A DNA stretch of 64,000 nt from Vibrio sp. RE88 (GTDB lineage: Bacteria; Pseudomonadota; Gammaproteobacteria; Enterobacterales; Vibrionaceae): the NCBI RefSeq assembly GCF_013113835.1, contig NZ_VTYQ01000017.1, forward strand, positions 43,929 to 107,928, given 5' to 3'. The notes under the pieces are model-generated. The model was not told the DNA's origin and ran no database searches. It saw nothing but the letters and a program-made list of their open reading frames with translations. Both the position numbers and the translations under genes were made by a program. Positions 42,390 through 51,395 of this stretch are shown piece after piece; the first letter of the stretch is position 1, and every line of letters starts with the position of its first letter.

Positions 42390-43244
42390 TTATTCGGTAA
42401 TTCCGCGAATTCGGGCATTGCGCCTGCGTAACATTTCCAATGTCAGCAACAGCATAACGGACATCAAAATAAGCAAGCTGGCAACGGCCAGAATGGTTGG
42501 GCTAATTTGTTCTCGGATACCTGACCACATCTGACGAGGAACGGTTCTTTGTTCAACACCAGTGATAAACAGTGCCACCACTACCTCATCAAACGAGGTT
42601 CCAAACGCAAACAGGCCGCCGGAAATCATTCCCGGGCGAATCAGAGGGAACGTGACATGGCGAAAGGTATAAACCGGACTCGCGCCCAAGCTGTAAGCGG
42701 CTCTCACCAGTGAATGATCAAACCCACTGAGTGTGGCGGTCACGGTAATCACCACGAACGGTGTCCCAAGTGCCGCGTGAGCAAGGACGATTCCGATGAA
42801 AGTTTGAGATAAGTCGAGCCGAGTGTAAAAGAAGTACATTGCGGCAGCGGAAATGATCACCGGGACAATCATCGGCGAAATCAAAAATGCCATGATGGTA
42901 TTGCGAAACGGAACATTGTTAGCTGCCAGTCCCATCGCAGCCAAAGTACCGAGCGCGGTCGCAACCAAAGTGGCACAGACGGCTATCAAGGTACTGTTCT
43001 TTAACGCCGACAGCCACTGGCTATTGGTGAACATATCCGCATACCAACGAACCGAATACGCGTCTGGATCGAGATTGAGCATGCCTTCCGTAAAAGTGAA
43101 GTAAGGCGTCGCGTTAAACGACAACGGTACAATGATCAAAATAGGCGCAATCAGGAACAAGAAGACGAGTGTGCAAAACAGCAAGTAACCCCAATAGCCG
43201 ATGCGCTCGGTTTTGCTGCAATATACAGGTAACGCCATGATCAA
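42390..43244 (-). CDS. ABC transporter permease (PotC-like), hydroxyproline cluster
   Basis: This 284-residue permease has six membrane helices and the EAA motif (AAYSLGASPVYTFRHVTFPLIRPG) near the middle. It matches the PotC type of polyamine/opine importers. It overlaps the preceding permease gene by 4 bp. By context the complete system (binding protein, ATPase, two permeases) should import hydroxyproline or a related compound. The last gene of its operon is followed by a hairpin at 42285-42308. Confidence 0.87.
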   Translation of the reverse strand: MIMALPVYCSKTERIGYWGYLLFCTLVFLFLIAPILIIVPLSFNATPYFTFTEGMLNLDPDAYSVRWYADMFTNSQWLSALKNSTLIAVCATLVATALGTLAAMGLAANNVPFRNTIMAFLISPMIVPVIISAAAMYFFYTRLDLSQTFIGIVLAHAALGTPFVVITVTATLSGFDHSLVRAAYSLGASPVYTFRHVTFPLIRPGMISGGLFAFGTSFDEVVVALFITGVEQRTVPRQMWSGIREQISPTILAVASLLILMSVMLLLTLEMLRRRNARIRGITE

Positions 43245-44521
43245 CCTCCAACCTTAATGTTATTGATGCCAACCACGCGGTTAAACAGATAGAACAGTCC
43301 TAGAACCACGGCAAGCAGCAAGCCTCCCAACGCCGCCGCCATGCCCCAATTCAACGAGGTTTGCATATGGTACGCAATCATATTGGAAATCATCTGCCCA
43401 CTGCGTCCGCCGACCAGAGCAGGAGTAATGTAGAAGCCAATCGACAGAATAAATGTCAGTAACGCGCCAGCCCCAACGCCCGGCATCGTCAGTGGCATAT
43501 ACACTTTGACAAAAGCTTTAGCGGGCGTCGCACCCAGAGATCGCGCGGCACGAAAGTAGCTCGGACTGATGCCTTTCATCACGCTATACAGTGGCAAAAT
43601 CATAAACGGCAGCAGAATGTGCACCATTGCCACAATAGTGCCGAAGGTATTGTGGATCATGGCAAGACGTTCCGTTGCAATGCCCGACCACAACAAGAGA
43701 TCGTTAATCACACCTTGATTTTGCAGTAACACAATCCACGACGTCGTCCTCACCAGTAGTGAGGTCCAGAAAGGCAATAGCACTACTATCAACAGCAAAT
43801 TGGCCTGCTTGTCGGGGAGATTCGCCAGAAGGTAAGCCACCGGATACGCCAGAACCAAACAGATAACGGTGATCGCCAGTGACATACCGAAGGTTTTGGT
43901 AAACAGATCGACGTAAACCTGTCGAGTTTCTGGTTGCTGAACGACCTGACCTTGCTCATCAAAACGCAGATCCAGCGCCGCCAGATAATAGCTTAGGGTG
44001 TAAGGCTGGCTAAGATTCTTTATCGCCGCCCAGTATTGCGGTTTTGCCCAGCGTCTATCCAGTTTAGCCAGTTCTTGAGTTGATTGAGGAAGGCTTTCCA
44101 ACTTGCTCAGCTTACGGCCGGATTTCATCAGTAGGCTACGCATCCCAGAGACTTCGATGTTCATCCGATTCGCCAGTTTGGGCAATGATTTATCCTGGTA
44201 TCGCACCAACAGCTCGCTCATAAAGGTTTGCTGAATTTCAAGAGGAGGCAACTGCTGATAATCCCAACTCTCCATCGCCTCCACGGTTTGAGGAAAGGCT
44301 TTCGGGATGGCGTGATTATCGACGCTGCGATACAACATTTCGACGATAGGAAAAGCAAACGTCACGCAGATAAAACAGACCAAAGGAAGAATGAGTAAAA
44401 GGGAGCGGATCTGTTTATGGCGTTCAGCGCGTTTTAGCTGGGATCTAAGATCATTGTTTGAGCGCGAGAGCTTTCTTTGCAATGCGAGTACCGAGCCCAA
44501 ACCTGTCAGTTCGCGACTCAT
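43241..44521 (-). CDS. ABC transporter permease (PotB-like) with a large insertion
   Basis: This permease has 426 residues, against about 290 for PotB. A hydrophilic insertion of about 150 residues (about 66-210, helical and charged, on the outer face) separates the first membrane helix from the remaining core. The EAA loop is AARSLGATPAKAFVKVYMPLTMPG. Such extended PotB-like permeases occur in PotABCD-type operons for amino-acid derivatives. It overlaps both neighbours by 4 bp, so it is translated with the ATPase and PotC-like genes. Confidence 0.86.
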   Translation of the reverse strand: MSRELTGLGSVLALQRKLSRSNNDLRSQLKRAERHKQIRSLLLILPLVCFICVTFAFPIVEMLYRSVDNHAIPKAFPQTVEAMESWDYQQLPPLEIQQTFMSELLVRYQDKSLPKLANRMNIEVSGMRSLLMKSGRKLSKLESLPQSTQELAKLDRRWAKPQYWAAIKNLSQPYTLSYYLAALDLRFDEQGQVVQQPETRQVYVDLFTKTFGMSLAITVICLVLAYPVAYLLANLPDKQANLLLIVVLLPFWTSLLVRTTSWIVLLQNQGVINDLLLWSGIATERLAMIHNTFGTIVAMVHILLPFMILPLYSVMKGISPSYFRAARSLGATPAKAFVKVYMPLTMPGVGAGALLTFILSIGFYITPALVGGRSGQMISNMIAYHMQTSLNWGMAAALGGLLLAVVLGLFYLFNRVVGINNIKVGG

Positions 44522-45639
44522 GCGGCTTCTCCTTCCACTCTCAGCGGCTCTTGGCCATCAAGCGCATGGCAATCGTGACTGTGCCAACCCAGCTGGCAAG
44601 TTTGTCCGGGGGTAAAACTGCGGGCGTGACGGCTATCGTTAGGCACCTTTACAATCAGCTCACCCATCTCATCCACATCGATAACCAGTCGGTAATGATC
44701 GCCATGATAAATCAGCTCGCACAGCAGACCTGAGACATGGTTGTCGCATTCTGTTTGTTTGGGTTCGACCATGATCTTTTCAGGACGAATGGACAAGGTT
44801 GTTTGCTGATACACTGCCGATACTTTCACCGCTTTTGCGTGTATCTGGTGGCCCCCGACCTCCACTTGGCAAATATCCCCTTGAAGCGATATCACCTGCC
44901 CTGTTATCTGATTATTCTCACCAATAAACTGCGCCACAAACGCATTGCTGGGAGCTTCATAAAGCTCAGATGGTGATGCTAACTGCTGGACAGCCCCATG
45001 ATTGAATACGGCTATCCTGTCCGACATCGTCAACGCCTCATCCTGATCATGAGTCACATACAGCACAGTAATGCCAAGTTTCTCATGCAGGCGTTTAATC
45101 TCTAGCTGCATTTGCTCTCTGAGCTGTTTGTCCAATGCCCCCAGAGGCTCATCCATCAGCACCAGCTTAGGTTCAAACACCAATGCTCGCGCTAAGGCCA
45201 CACGCTGCTGCTGACCACCAGACAGTTGCTTGGGGTAACGGGTCGCAACGTGTTCCAGTTCCACCATTTGTAAAGCGGTAGCCACTTTTTGCTCAATCTC
45301 TTTTTCACTCATATGGCGAACCTTGAGCGGAAAGGCGAGATTCTCGGCAATGGTCATATGGGGAAACAAAGCGTAGTTCTGAAACACCATGCCAATGTCC
45401 CGCTTGTGCGGCGCAAGGTTGTTCACGGGTGTTCCATCAATATAGATTTCACCACGTGTCGCGGTTTCAAACCCAGCTAACATCATCAAACAAGTTGTTT
45501 TGCCTGAGCCTGATGGACCAAGCATGGTGACAAACTCACCGGGTTTTATCGACAGGTTGAAGTCTTTAACCACCAGATTCTCGCCATCATAGGTTTTCTG
45601 GACATGCTGAAAACTGACGTATTCCTTTTGCGCAGTCAT
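44518..45639 (-). CDS. ABC transporter ATP-binding protein (PotA-like)
   Basis: The 373-residue protein has Walker A GPSGSGKTT (about 41-49), Q-loop FQNYALFPH, signature LSGGQQQRV, Walker B LVLMDEPLGALD and a C-terminal TOBE domain (from about 285). It energises the PotBC-like permease pair that follows with 4-bp overlaps. It lies 120 bp after the deaminase gene, with a hairpin in between. Confidence 0.92.
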   Translation of the reverse strand: MTAQKEYVSFQHVQKTYDGENLVVKDFNLSIKPGEFVTMLGPSGSGKTTCLMMLAGFETATRGEIYIDGTPVNNLAPHKRDIGMVFQNYALFPHMTIAENLAFPLKVRHMSEKEIEQKVATALQMVELEHVATRYPKQLSGGQQQRVALARALVFEPKLVLMDEPLGALDKQLREQMQLEIKRLHEKLGITVLYVTHDQDEALTMSDRIAVFNHGAVQQLASPSELYEAPSNAFVAQFIGENNQITGQVISLQGDICQVEVGGHQIHAKAVKVSAVYQQTTLSIRPEKIMVEPKQTECDNHVSGLLCELIYHGDHYRLVIDVDEMGELIVKVPNDSRHARSFTPGQTCQLGWHSHDCHALDGQEPLRVEGEAA

Positions 45640-45731
45640 GATTTATCCCTTTGGTTGCTGTAAATGCGAAAGCAATCCAGCTAAGTAAAGGGTTTAACAT
45701 CTTCATAAGCCGCTTACGTAACTGGATTAAA

Positions 45732-45751
45732 TGGGCGGTTTATACCGCCCA
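45732..45751 (-). terminator. Hairpin between the deaminase and ABC ATPase genes
   Basis: TGGGCGGT and ACCGCCCA form an 8-bp stem with loop TTAT in the 120-bp gap. Only a weak T-rich stretch follows on the minus strand, so it may reduce rather than stop transcription into the transporter genes. Confidence 0.5.
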
Positions 45752-45759
45752 ATTTAGAG

Positions 45760-46674
45760 TTAGAGTTGGTATTTAGTCAGATCCGGGCGTGTAGCAATGG
45801 CGTGCTCAACCATAGCGATCACTTTGGCGCGCTCCTCTCCTTTTAGATTTTGTCGAGGTGCTCGAACCTGCTCAGATCCGCGGCCGCAAACCTGTTCAGC
45901 CAATTTAATGCACTGAACCAGAGTCGGAATCGTATCCAGACGCAACAACGGCAGGAACCAACGGTAGATTTCCAACGCTTCCGCATAGCGTCCTTGGCTG
46001 GCTAACTTATAGATCGCTACCGACTCTTCTGGAAAAGCATTCGTCAGACCAGAGATCCAACCGGTAGCCCCCAGCATCAACGACTCTAGTGCAATGTCAT
46101 CTACACCACTGAACACTGTAAATCGGTCATCAAATCGATTGTAGAGCTCAGTAATGCGGCGCGTGTCTGTCGTTGACTCTTTTACCGCAACAATGCTGTC
46201 GAACTCAGCAAGTTTCTCCATCAAATCTAGGTTAACGTCAACACCATAAGAGACCGGGTTGTTGTAGATCATGATGGGCATTTCCGGAGTCGCTTGCGCT
46301 AAGGTGGAGTAGTAATCGACCGTTTCACTGTCTGAAGTACGGTAAACCATGGCAGGCATCACCATACAACCGTCGATTCCTATCTTTTGTGCTTCCTGCA
46401 TGTAATCAATTGATGCCGATGTAATCGACTCCGCAGTGCCCGCAATCAGGGGCACTCGACCTGCAACCACTTCGTGTGCTGCTGCAAGCACCTGACGTTT
46501 TTCATCTGGGTACAGCGCACAGTTCTCACCCACGGTTCCTAGGCAGATAATGCCATTGACACCATCATTAATCTGATTGTCGATCACCGTTTGTGTCGCA
46601 TCTAAATCAATGCTCTGATCTTTGCGAAACTGAGTACTTACTGCCGGGTATACACCTTTCCAATCTACGTTCAT
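45760..46674 (-). CDS. DHDPS-family Pyr4H2C deaminase, hydroxyproline pathway
   Basis: I use the Met at 46674 with GGAAGG upstream (304 residues). The fold is that of dihydrodipicolinate synthase/N-acetylneuraminate lyase, with Schiff-base Lys165 in AVKEST, Tyr137 in IYNNPVSYG and GTVGE at 46-50. In this gene context it is the pyrroline-4-hydroxy-2-carboxylate deaminase that forms alpha-ketoglutarate semialdehyde. It is not dapA, since no lysine genes are near. A copy of the 16-bp GntR-type box lies just upstream (46691-46706), so it probably has its own promoter. Confidence 0.82.
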   Translation of the reverse strand: MNVDWKGVYPAVSTQFRKDQSIDLDATQTVIDNQINDGVNGIICLGTVGENCALYPDEKRQVLAAAHEVVAGRVPLIAGTAESITSASIDYMQEAQKIGIDGCMVMPAMVYRTSDSETVDYYSTLAQATPEMPIMIYNNPVSYGVDVNLDLMEKLAEFDSIVAVKESTTDTRRITELYNRFDDRFTVFSGVDDIALESLMLGATGWISGLTNAFPEESVAIYKLASQGRYAEALEIYRWFLPLLRLDTIPTLVQCIKLAEQVCGRGSEQVRAPRQNLKGEERAKVIAMVEHAIATRPDLTKYQL

Positions 46675-46690
46675 CAATAACCTTCCACTT

Positions 46691-46706
46691 GTATATTGTA
46701 TGCAAT
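46691..46706 (-). promoter_or_regulatory. GntR-type box A (before the deaminase gene)
   Basis: Minus strand ATTGCATACAATATAC, 17 bp before the deaminase ATG. It differs from the best form ATTGTATAAAATATAC at two positions. Confidence 0.65.
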
Positions 46707-46754
46707 TTAAAATAGCGGCCGAAACCACGTGATGAGTAGTCATGCCACTCAGAG

Positions 46755-47720
46755 TTAAAAAACTTGTTTCTGCGTTAAAATAAACTTCACTGCCGCCAAA
46801 TCCGCCAATGCACTGCCCACGGATTTATAGAGAGTGATTTGCTGCGAGTCTTCGCGACCAACATGATGTCCACTGCACAGCTCAGGCAGTTCCGCACTTA
46901 TCTGTTGCTTACTGAACACGCCTTCTTCAATAGGGATCAATAGGTCGCCAGCTTCCGCCAGTACGTTGATTCTGCTGTCGACAAATACTGTGGAGCGAGT
47001 GACCGCTTGCGTATCACACTCTCGTTTGTCTTTGTCGTGGTTGCCAATCAGATCGATGTGTGTGCCAGCTTGGATATTTCGACCATTAAACAGCGGCTGA
47101 CTCGCGCCTGTTACACACGTCACCATATCCACTTCACTCAGCGCTTGATCAACGGAGTCAACCACTTCAACACTAAAACGTTTTGATTCAGGCAGCGCCT
47201 GATATTCACTAGCGGATAAAATTTCATCCATCGTTTGACGAGCTTTTGCTTCATCGCGTCCCCAAACCAATACCTTGCTCAAAGGTCGTACCGCTGCGTA
47301 CGCCCAAGCCATGTATGGGGCGAGATTTCCAGTGCCGCAAATCAGCAGCCTGCTTGCATCCTGTCTGGCCAGATAATCCGCCGCGAGCGCTGACGCCGCC
47401 GCTGTGCGCCAGAAGGTCAACACTTTGCCATCGAGTAACGCAAGCGGCTCACCGTTAGCGCGATCAAAGGCGAGAATTTTCGACGCCAGACTGTCTTTGC
47501 CTTGCTCAGCATTGTTAGGGAAATACGTGAACGCTTTAACGGTGATCAGCGACTCGCTCCATGCAGGAAGCAGAGCAAAAGCGTCATAACTACCGTCTTC
47601 AAGCGGCATCACTCGACGCTGCGGAATGGTTGCCTGCTCAGTGTAAGTTTGGCGCATCGATTCGATAAGTCCTCGCATCGAAAGACAATTGACGATTTGC
47701 TGCGCGTCGATATTAATCAT
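46755..47720 (-). CDS. Ornithine cyclodeaminase-family protein, likely pyrroline-2-carboxylate reductase
   Basis: This 321-residue OCD/mu-crystallin family protein has a Rossmann segment (LLICGTGNLAPYMAWAYA, about 124-141) and the family's KAFTYFPNN and VTCVTGASQPLF segments. Members in hydroxyproline clusters reduce delta-1-pyrroline-2-carboxylate to proline with NAD(P)H. The cluster lacks a second racemase-like gene for trans-3-hydroxyproline dehydration, so its substrate may come from elsewhere. It follows the binding protein gene by 45 bp. Confidence 0.82.
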   Translation of the reverse strand: MINIDAQQIVNCLSMRGLIESMRQTYTEQATIPQRRVMPLEDGSYDAFALLPAWSESLITVKAFTYFPNNAEQGKDSLASKILAFDRANGEPLALLDGKVLTFWRTAAASALAADYLARQDASRLLICGTGNLAPYMAWAYAAVRPLSKVLVWGRDEAKARQTMDEILSASEYQALPESKRFSVEVVDSVDQALSEVDMVTCVTGASQPLFNGRNIQAGTHIDLIGNHDKDKRECDTQAVTRSTVFVDSRINVLAEAGDLLIPIEEGVFSKQQISAELPELCSGHHVGREDSQQITLYKSVGSALADLAAVKFILTQKQVF

Positions 47721-47735
47721 AGATCCTCCAGAAAT

Positions 47736-47759
47736 GGTCAGAGGCCATAGCCTCTGACC
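47736..47759 (-). terminator. Hairpin between the binding protein and OCD-family genes
   Basis: GGTCAGAGGC and GCCTCTGACC form a perfect 10-bp stem with loop CATA in the 45-bp gap. As in many ABC operons, it probably stabilises the binding-protein mRNA or limits read-through. Confidence 0.7.
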
Positions 47760-47765
47760 TGCACG

Positions 47766-48845
47766 TTAGTTAAGTAGCCAAGTATTGAACTCTTCATTGA
47801 GTTCATCGGCATAGTCAGACCACCACTCATCATCGATCAAAAAGGCCGTTTTAAAGTTGTTTGGTGCGGTTGGCAGGCTGGCTAATATCTCTGGGCTGAT
47901 CTGCGCAGAGGATGACTTGCGGGTTGGGCCATAAGCGACGTACTTCGCTTGATCGGCCAATGGCTTAGTCCCGGAAGAAAACTTAATGAAATCTAGGGCT
48001 TGTTGGGTATTCGGGCTGCCTTTTGGAATCGCCCAACCATTCATATAACCAAGTTGATGATCCCAGATGATTTTGAACGGCTGGCCTTCTTCTTCTGTCG
48101 CACTATGGATACGACCATTAAACGCTGACGCCATGATCACTTCTTTATCAGCCAGCATCTGAGGCGGTTGTGCGCCTGTCGTCCACCAAACCACGTAAGG
48201 CTTGATGCTATCAAGTTTGGCAAATGCGCGGTGTCGGCCTTCGCGTGTCTCCAGCATCTGGTACACATTTTCCGGCTTTACACCATCGGCAATCAGTGCC
48301 CATTCCAAATTGCCCTGTGGCATTTTTTGTAACGCACGTCGACCTGGGTATTTTTGCAAATCGAAAAGATCCACCAGTTTGGTAGGCGCCGACTTACCTT
48401 TGAATGCATCTTCGTTAATGGTGAGCACCGTAGATACGACGATGGTATTCACTGCGCACTCATGGATTGCACCGGGAATAAAATCCTCTTGCGCTGGAGT
48501 ACCATCTGCGCCCGCTGGCAAAATGCTTGGATCAACGGGTTCGAGCAACCCTTCCGCACAGCCGCGAACGATATCGGGTTTATCCAAAGACACCAGATCC
48601 CAACGAACGTTATCCGCTTCTACTTGGGCTTTGATTTCCGCCAAGCCGCCACTGAAGTCTTCGGACACCAGTTCGACCCCAGTTTTCTCAATGTATGGCT
48701 TGTGATAGGCCTCCACCTGACTCTTTGTAAACGCGCCTCCCCATGAAACGATCGTCAACTTATCCCCCGCCACGGCAGAACCAGCCGTACCTAACAGCGT
48801 TGTGGCTATCAATAAAGCCAGTGGTGTAAATGTCTTGCTTGACAT
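47766..48845 (-). CDS. PotD-like periplasmic binding protein, hydroxyproline cluster
   Basis: The 359-residue protein has a signal peptide (1-26, ending AVA). The mature sequence starts DKLTIVSWGGAFTKSQVEAY, typical of PotD/opine-type binding proteins, and AFNGRIHSA lies in the hinge region. It is the first gene of a minus-strand operon that continues with the OCD-family protein, the deaminase and the ABC genes. A GntR-type box (48960-48975) lies in its promoter region. It probably binds hydroxyproline or a derivative. Confidence 0.87.
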   Translation of the reverse strand: MSSKTFTPLALLIATTLLGTAGSAVAGDKLTIVSWGGAFTKSQVEAYHKPYIEKTGVELVSEDFSGGLAEIKAQVEADNVRWDLVSLDKPDIVRGCAEGLLEPVDPSILPAGADGTPAQEDFIPGAIHECAVNTIVVSTVLTINEDAFKGKSAPTKLVDLFDLQKYPGRRALQKMPQGNLEWALIADGVKPENVYQMLETREGRHRAFAKLDSIKPYVVWWTTGAQPPQMLADKEVIMASAFNGRIHSATEEEGQPFKIIWDHQLGYMNGWAIPKGSPNTQQALDFIKFSSGTKPLADQAKYVAYGPTRKSSSAQISPEILASLPTAPNNFKTAFLIDDEWWSDYADELNEEFNTWLLN

Positions 48846-48959
48846 GATGTTGTGCTCCTTTGTTGTTGTCTTATCGGGTTTAACCCGAATTTTTCAGACG
48901 CCTGAATACCGCTGTTAGGCACCAAATTTACATTAACTTTTTATTAACATAATACGACA

Positions 48960-48975
48960 GTATATTTTATACAAT
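48960..48975 (-). promoter_or_regulatory. GntR-type box B (before the binding-protein operon)
   Basis: Minus strand ATTGTATAAAATATAC, identical over all 16 bp to box C at 50293-50308. It lies 115 bp before the binding-protein start. Confidence 0.75.
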
Positions 48976-48993
48976 ATTAAATTTTAAAATTTT

Positions 48994-50259
48994 TTAGCCA
49001 AATCGATTTAGGCAAAATGGCGCTAAATTTATATGTGGTTGCTCGCCACGATGAAGTTGAACAATTAAATCTGCAGTCACCGCCGCTTGAGTCAGCCCCA
49101 GATGTTGATGACCAAAAGCAAACAGCATTTTTCCGTTTTTCAGGCTATCAATCACAGGTAAAGAATCCGGTAATGAAGGTCGATTTCCCATCCAGGATGT
49201 TCCTGTATTTTCCAGATTACAATCTGGATTAAGCACCGATTTCGCGAGATCTTTTAGCATGGTTGCGCGGCGCATATTGGCTGGTGAATTCAGGTCGGCA
49301 TACTCGACAGTGCCCGCTAATCTCAACCCATTCTGCATGGGCGTCATGATGAATTTTCTGTCGGCTGAGCTCACCGGAAACGGCAGAGTTTTCGCCAGAT
49401 CTGGCATCATTAGATGGTAGCCGCGCTCCGCTTGTAGTGGCACTTTTATTCCCGTCATTTGCTTAACCAGGGAAACGGATTCTGCCCCTGTGGCAACAAT
49501 GACCTTATCAAAACTCTGCGAACGTTCCTGAACAGTGACGACCATTTTCTCGTCCTTTTCTTGGATGTTTTCGACTTCCCCTTTGCTCCACTCCCCCGAT
49601 AAACCTTGAAAGTAAGACTTAAGCTCAACGCACATATCATAAGGGCTCAAGCTATGTGAGGTTCTTGGAAAGAACACACCGTGGTTCACCGAATGAGAAA
49701 GTTTAGGCACTTTTTCTCGTACCGTATTTCTATCCCAAACCTGATAACTCACTCCTTGCTCATCCATGGCATTCAAAGTGGATTGGTAAGCCGAAAATAG
49801 CTGAGAGTCTTCGAAAACAAGTAGTGAGCCTTCATCCACGATCAGATGACTCAGCCCAATCTCTTCTAACAAGCGTTGCCAACTTTCCATCGCCGAATGA
49901 TTGAGTTCAGTCAATGCTTGAGTCGCGTGTCCAGTGGCTGATTTTCTCGCTTTCATCAGAAAGCGAATCATCCATGGCAGCGTTTTGTGGATGTCTTGAA
50001 AACGGATAGAAACCGGGCTTGATGGGCTCAATAACATCTTAGGAAGTTGCGGGATAAGTGCCGGTGTTGCTAATGGGAAAACTTGCTCCGTTGCGAAGTG
50101 GCCAGCGTTGCCTTTGGAGCATCCTTCTCCCACATTGTCTTTTTCAAATATCGTGACTTTTTCGCCATTCATTTGCAGCTTGAGCGCAATACAAAGTCCA
50201 ATAATACCACCACCAATGACCGCAATTTTTTGCGCTTGTGAGGAATTTTTGTTCACCAT
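48994..50259 (-). CDS. FAD-dependent D-hydroxyproline dehydrogenase (DadA-like)
   Basis: This 421-residue DAO-family flavoprotein has the N-terminal dinucleotide motif VIGGGIIGLCIALKL (about 14-28), GCSKGNAGHF (47-56) and a C-terminal GHQHLGLTQAAVTADLI. In this cluster it should oxidise cis-4-hydroxy-D-proline, made by the epimerase, to pyrroline-4-hydroxy-2-carboxylate. It passes electrons to the respiratory chain. It is divergent from the epimerase gene, sharing one GntR-type box between them. Confidence 0.87.
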   Translation of the reverse strand: MVNKNSSQAQKIAVIGGGIIGLCIALKLQMNGEKVTIFEKDNVGEGCSKGNAGHFATEQVFPLATPALIPQLPKMLLSPSSPVSIRFQDIHKTLPWMIRFLMKARKSATGHATQALTELNHSAMESWQRLLEEIGLSHLIVDEGSLLVFEDSQLFSAYQSTLNAMDEQGVSYQVWDRNTVREKVPKLSHSVNHGVFFPRTSHSLSPYDMCVELKSYFQGLSGEWSKGEVENIQEKDEKMVVTVQERSQSFDKVIVATGAESVSLVKQMTGIKVPLQAERGYHLMMPDLAKTLPFPVSSADRKFIMTPMQNGLRLAGTVEYADLNSPANMRRATMLKDLAKSVLNPDCNLENTGTSWMGNRPSLPDSLPVIDSLKNGKMLFAFGHQHLGLTQAAVTADLIVQLHRGEQPHINLAPFCLNRFG

Positions 50260-50292
50260 TTATTTTGCTCCTTATCACGTTTCAAAAAAGAA

Positions 50293-50308
50293 ATTGTATA
50301 AAATATAC
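50293..50308. promoter_or_regulatory. GntR-type box C (divergent dehydrogenase/epimerase promoter)
   Basis: ATTGTATAAAATATAC lies in the 111-bp region between the divergent dehydrogenase and epimerase genes and can control both. It contains the near-palindrome GTATA-aaa-TATAC. Confidence 0.75.
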
Positions 50309-50370
50309 TTAACATCACGATAACATCCCTCCAAAGCAGTTCAACCAATTTCGTATCCAAGGAGCGAGAA

Positions 50371-51372
50371 ATGAGACAAGGAACCTTCTTCTGCATTGAT
50401 GCACACACCTGTGGTAACCCAGTGCGTCTGGTTGCGGGTGGCGTACCGCCACTGCAGGGCGAAACAATGAGTGAGAAAAGGCAGTTCTTCCTTAAGCATT
50501 ATGATTGGATCCGCCAATCCTTAATGTTTGAGCCACGCGGTCACGCCATGATGTCTGGTTCTGTTGTCCTGCCACCCTGTAGCGAAAACGCTGATGCTTC
50601 GATCCTGTTTATCGAAACCAGTGGCTGCCTGCCCATGTGTGGGCACGGCACGATCGGCACAGTCACCTCAGCATTAGAACAAAAATTGATTACTCCACGA
50701 GAAGAAGGCCGACTGATCCTTGACGTTCCAGCAGGTCAGATAGAAGTGCACTATCAACGCGATGGCGAAAAGATCACTTCTGTGAAGATCTTCAATGTGC
50801 CTGCCTATCTTGCTCATCAAGATGTCACCGTCGATGTGGATGGCCTTGGCGAGATCACCGTTGACGTCTCTTATGGCGGTAATTACTACGTTATCGTTGA
50901 TCCTCAGGAAAACTATCTGGGGCTGGAGCATTACACATCGGACGAAATCCTGATGTTTAGCCCTCGGGTACGTAAAGCCGTATCCGATGCCGTTGAATGT
51001 ATCCACCCCGACGATCCAACAGTATGTGGTGTCTCACACGTACTCTGGACTGGCTCACCAACTCAGCCCCAAGCTACCGCTCGCAACGCTGTCTTCTATG
51101 GTGAGAAAGCACTCGATCGCTCCCCTTGCGGCACAGGTACCAGCGCCCGAATGGCACAATGGCACGCTAAAGGAAAACTAAAGCAAGGTGATGATTTTAT
51201 TCATGAAAGCATCATTGGCAGCCTGTTTACTGGCCGCATCGAAGGCATTACGGAAGTCAATGGGAAAGCTGCCATCTTACCCAGTATTGAAGGCTGGGCG
51301 CAGGTTACCGGACACAACACCATCTGGGTGGATGATAACGACCCATATGCATTTGGATTTGAACTTAAATAG
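50371..51372 (+). CDS. 4-hydroxyproline 2-epimerase (proline racemase family)
   Basis: This 333-residue enzyme has both catalytic cysteines of the family: Cys90 in MCGHGT and Cys253 in DRSPCGTGTSA. Having two Cys marks an epimerase; trans-3-hydroxyproline dehydratases have Thr at the second place. It converts trans-4-hydroxy-L-proline to cis-4-hydroxy-D-proline, the first pathway step. GGAGCGAG precedes the ATG, and the GntR-type box is 63 bp upstream. The semialdehyde dehydrogenase gene follows after 23 bp. Confidence 0.9.
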   Translation: MRQGTFFCIDAHTCGNPVRLVAGGVPPLQGETMSEKRQFFLKHYDWIRQSLMFEPRGHAMMSGSVVLPPCSENADASILFIETSGCLPMCGHGTIGTVTSALEQKLITPREEGRLILDVPAGQIEVHYQRDGEKITSVKIFNVPAYLAHQDVTVDVDGLGEITVDVSYGGNYYVIVDPQENYLGLEHYTSDEILMFSPRVRKAVSDAVECIHPDDPTVCGVSHVLWTGSPTQPQATARNAVFYGEKALDRSPCGTGTSARMAQWHAKGKLKQGDDFIHESIIGSLFTGRIEGITEVNGKAAILPSIEGWAQVTGHNTIWVDDNDPYAFGFELK

Positions 51373-51395
51373 CCCAAGATCAACAGGACACAACC

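Noticed and set aside
45760..46674. dapA (dihydrodipicolinate synthase)
   Set aside because: The fold is the same, but all neighbours belong to hydroxyproline catabolism, so the deaminase of that pathway is the better call.
48202..48746. Long plus-strand frames opposite the PotD-like gene
   Set aside because: They lie inside a clear binding-protein gene, have no recognisable domain, and look like codon-bias shadows.
50371..51372. Trans-3-hydroxyproline dehydratase or plain proline racemase
   Set aside because: Two catalytic Cys exclude the usual Cys/Thr dehydratase, and the pathway neighbours favour 4-hydroxyproline 2-epimerase over proline racemase.
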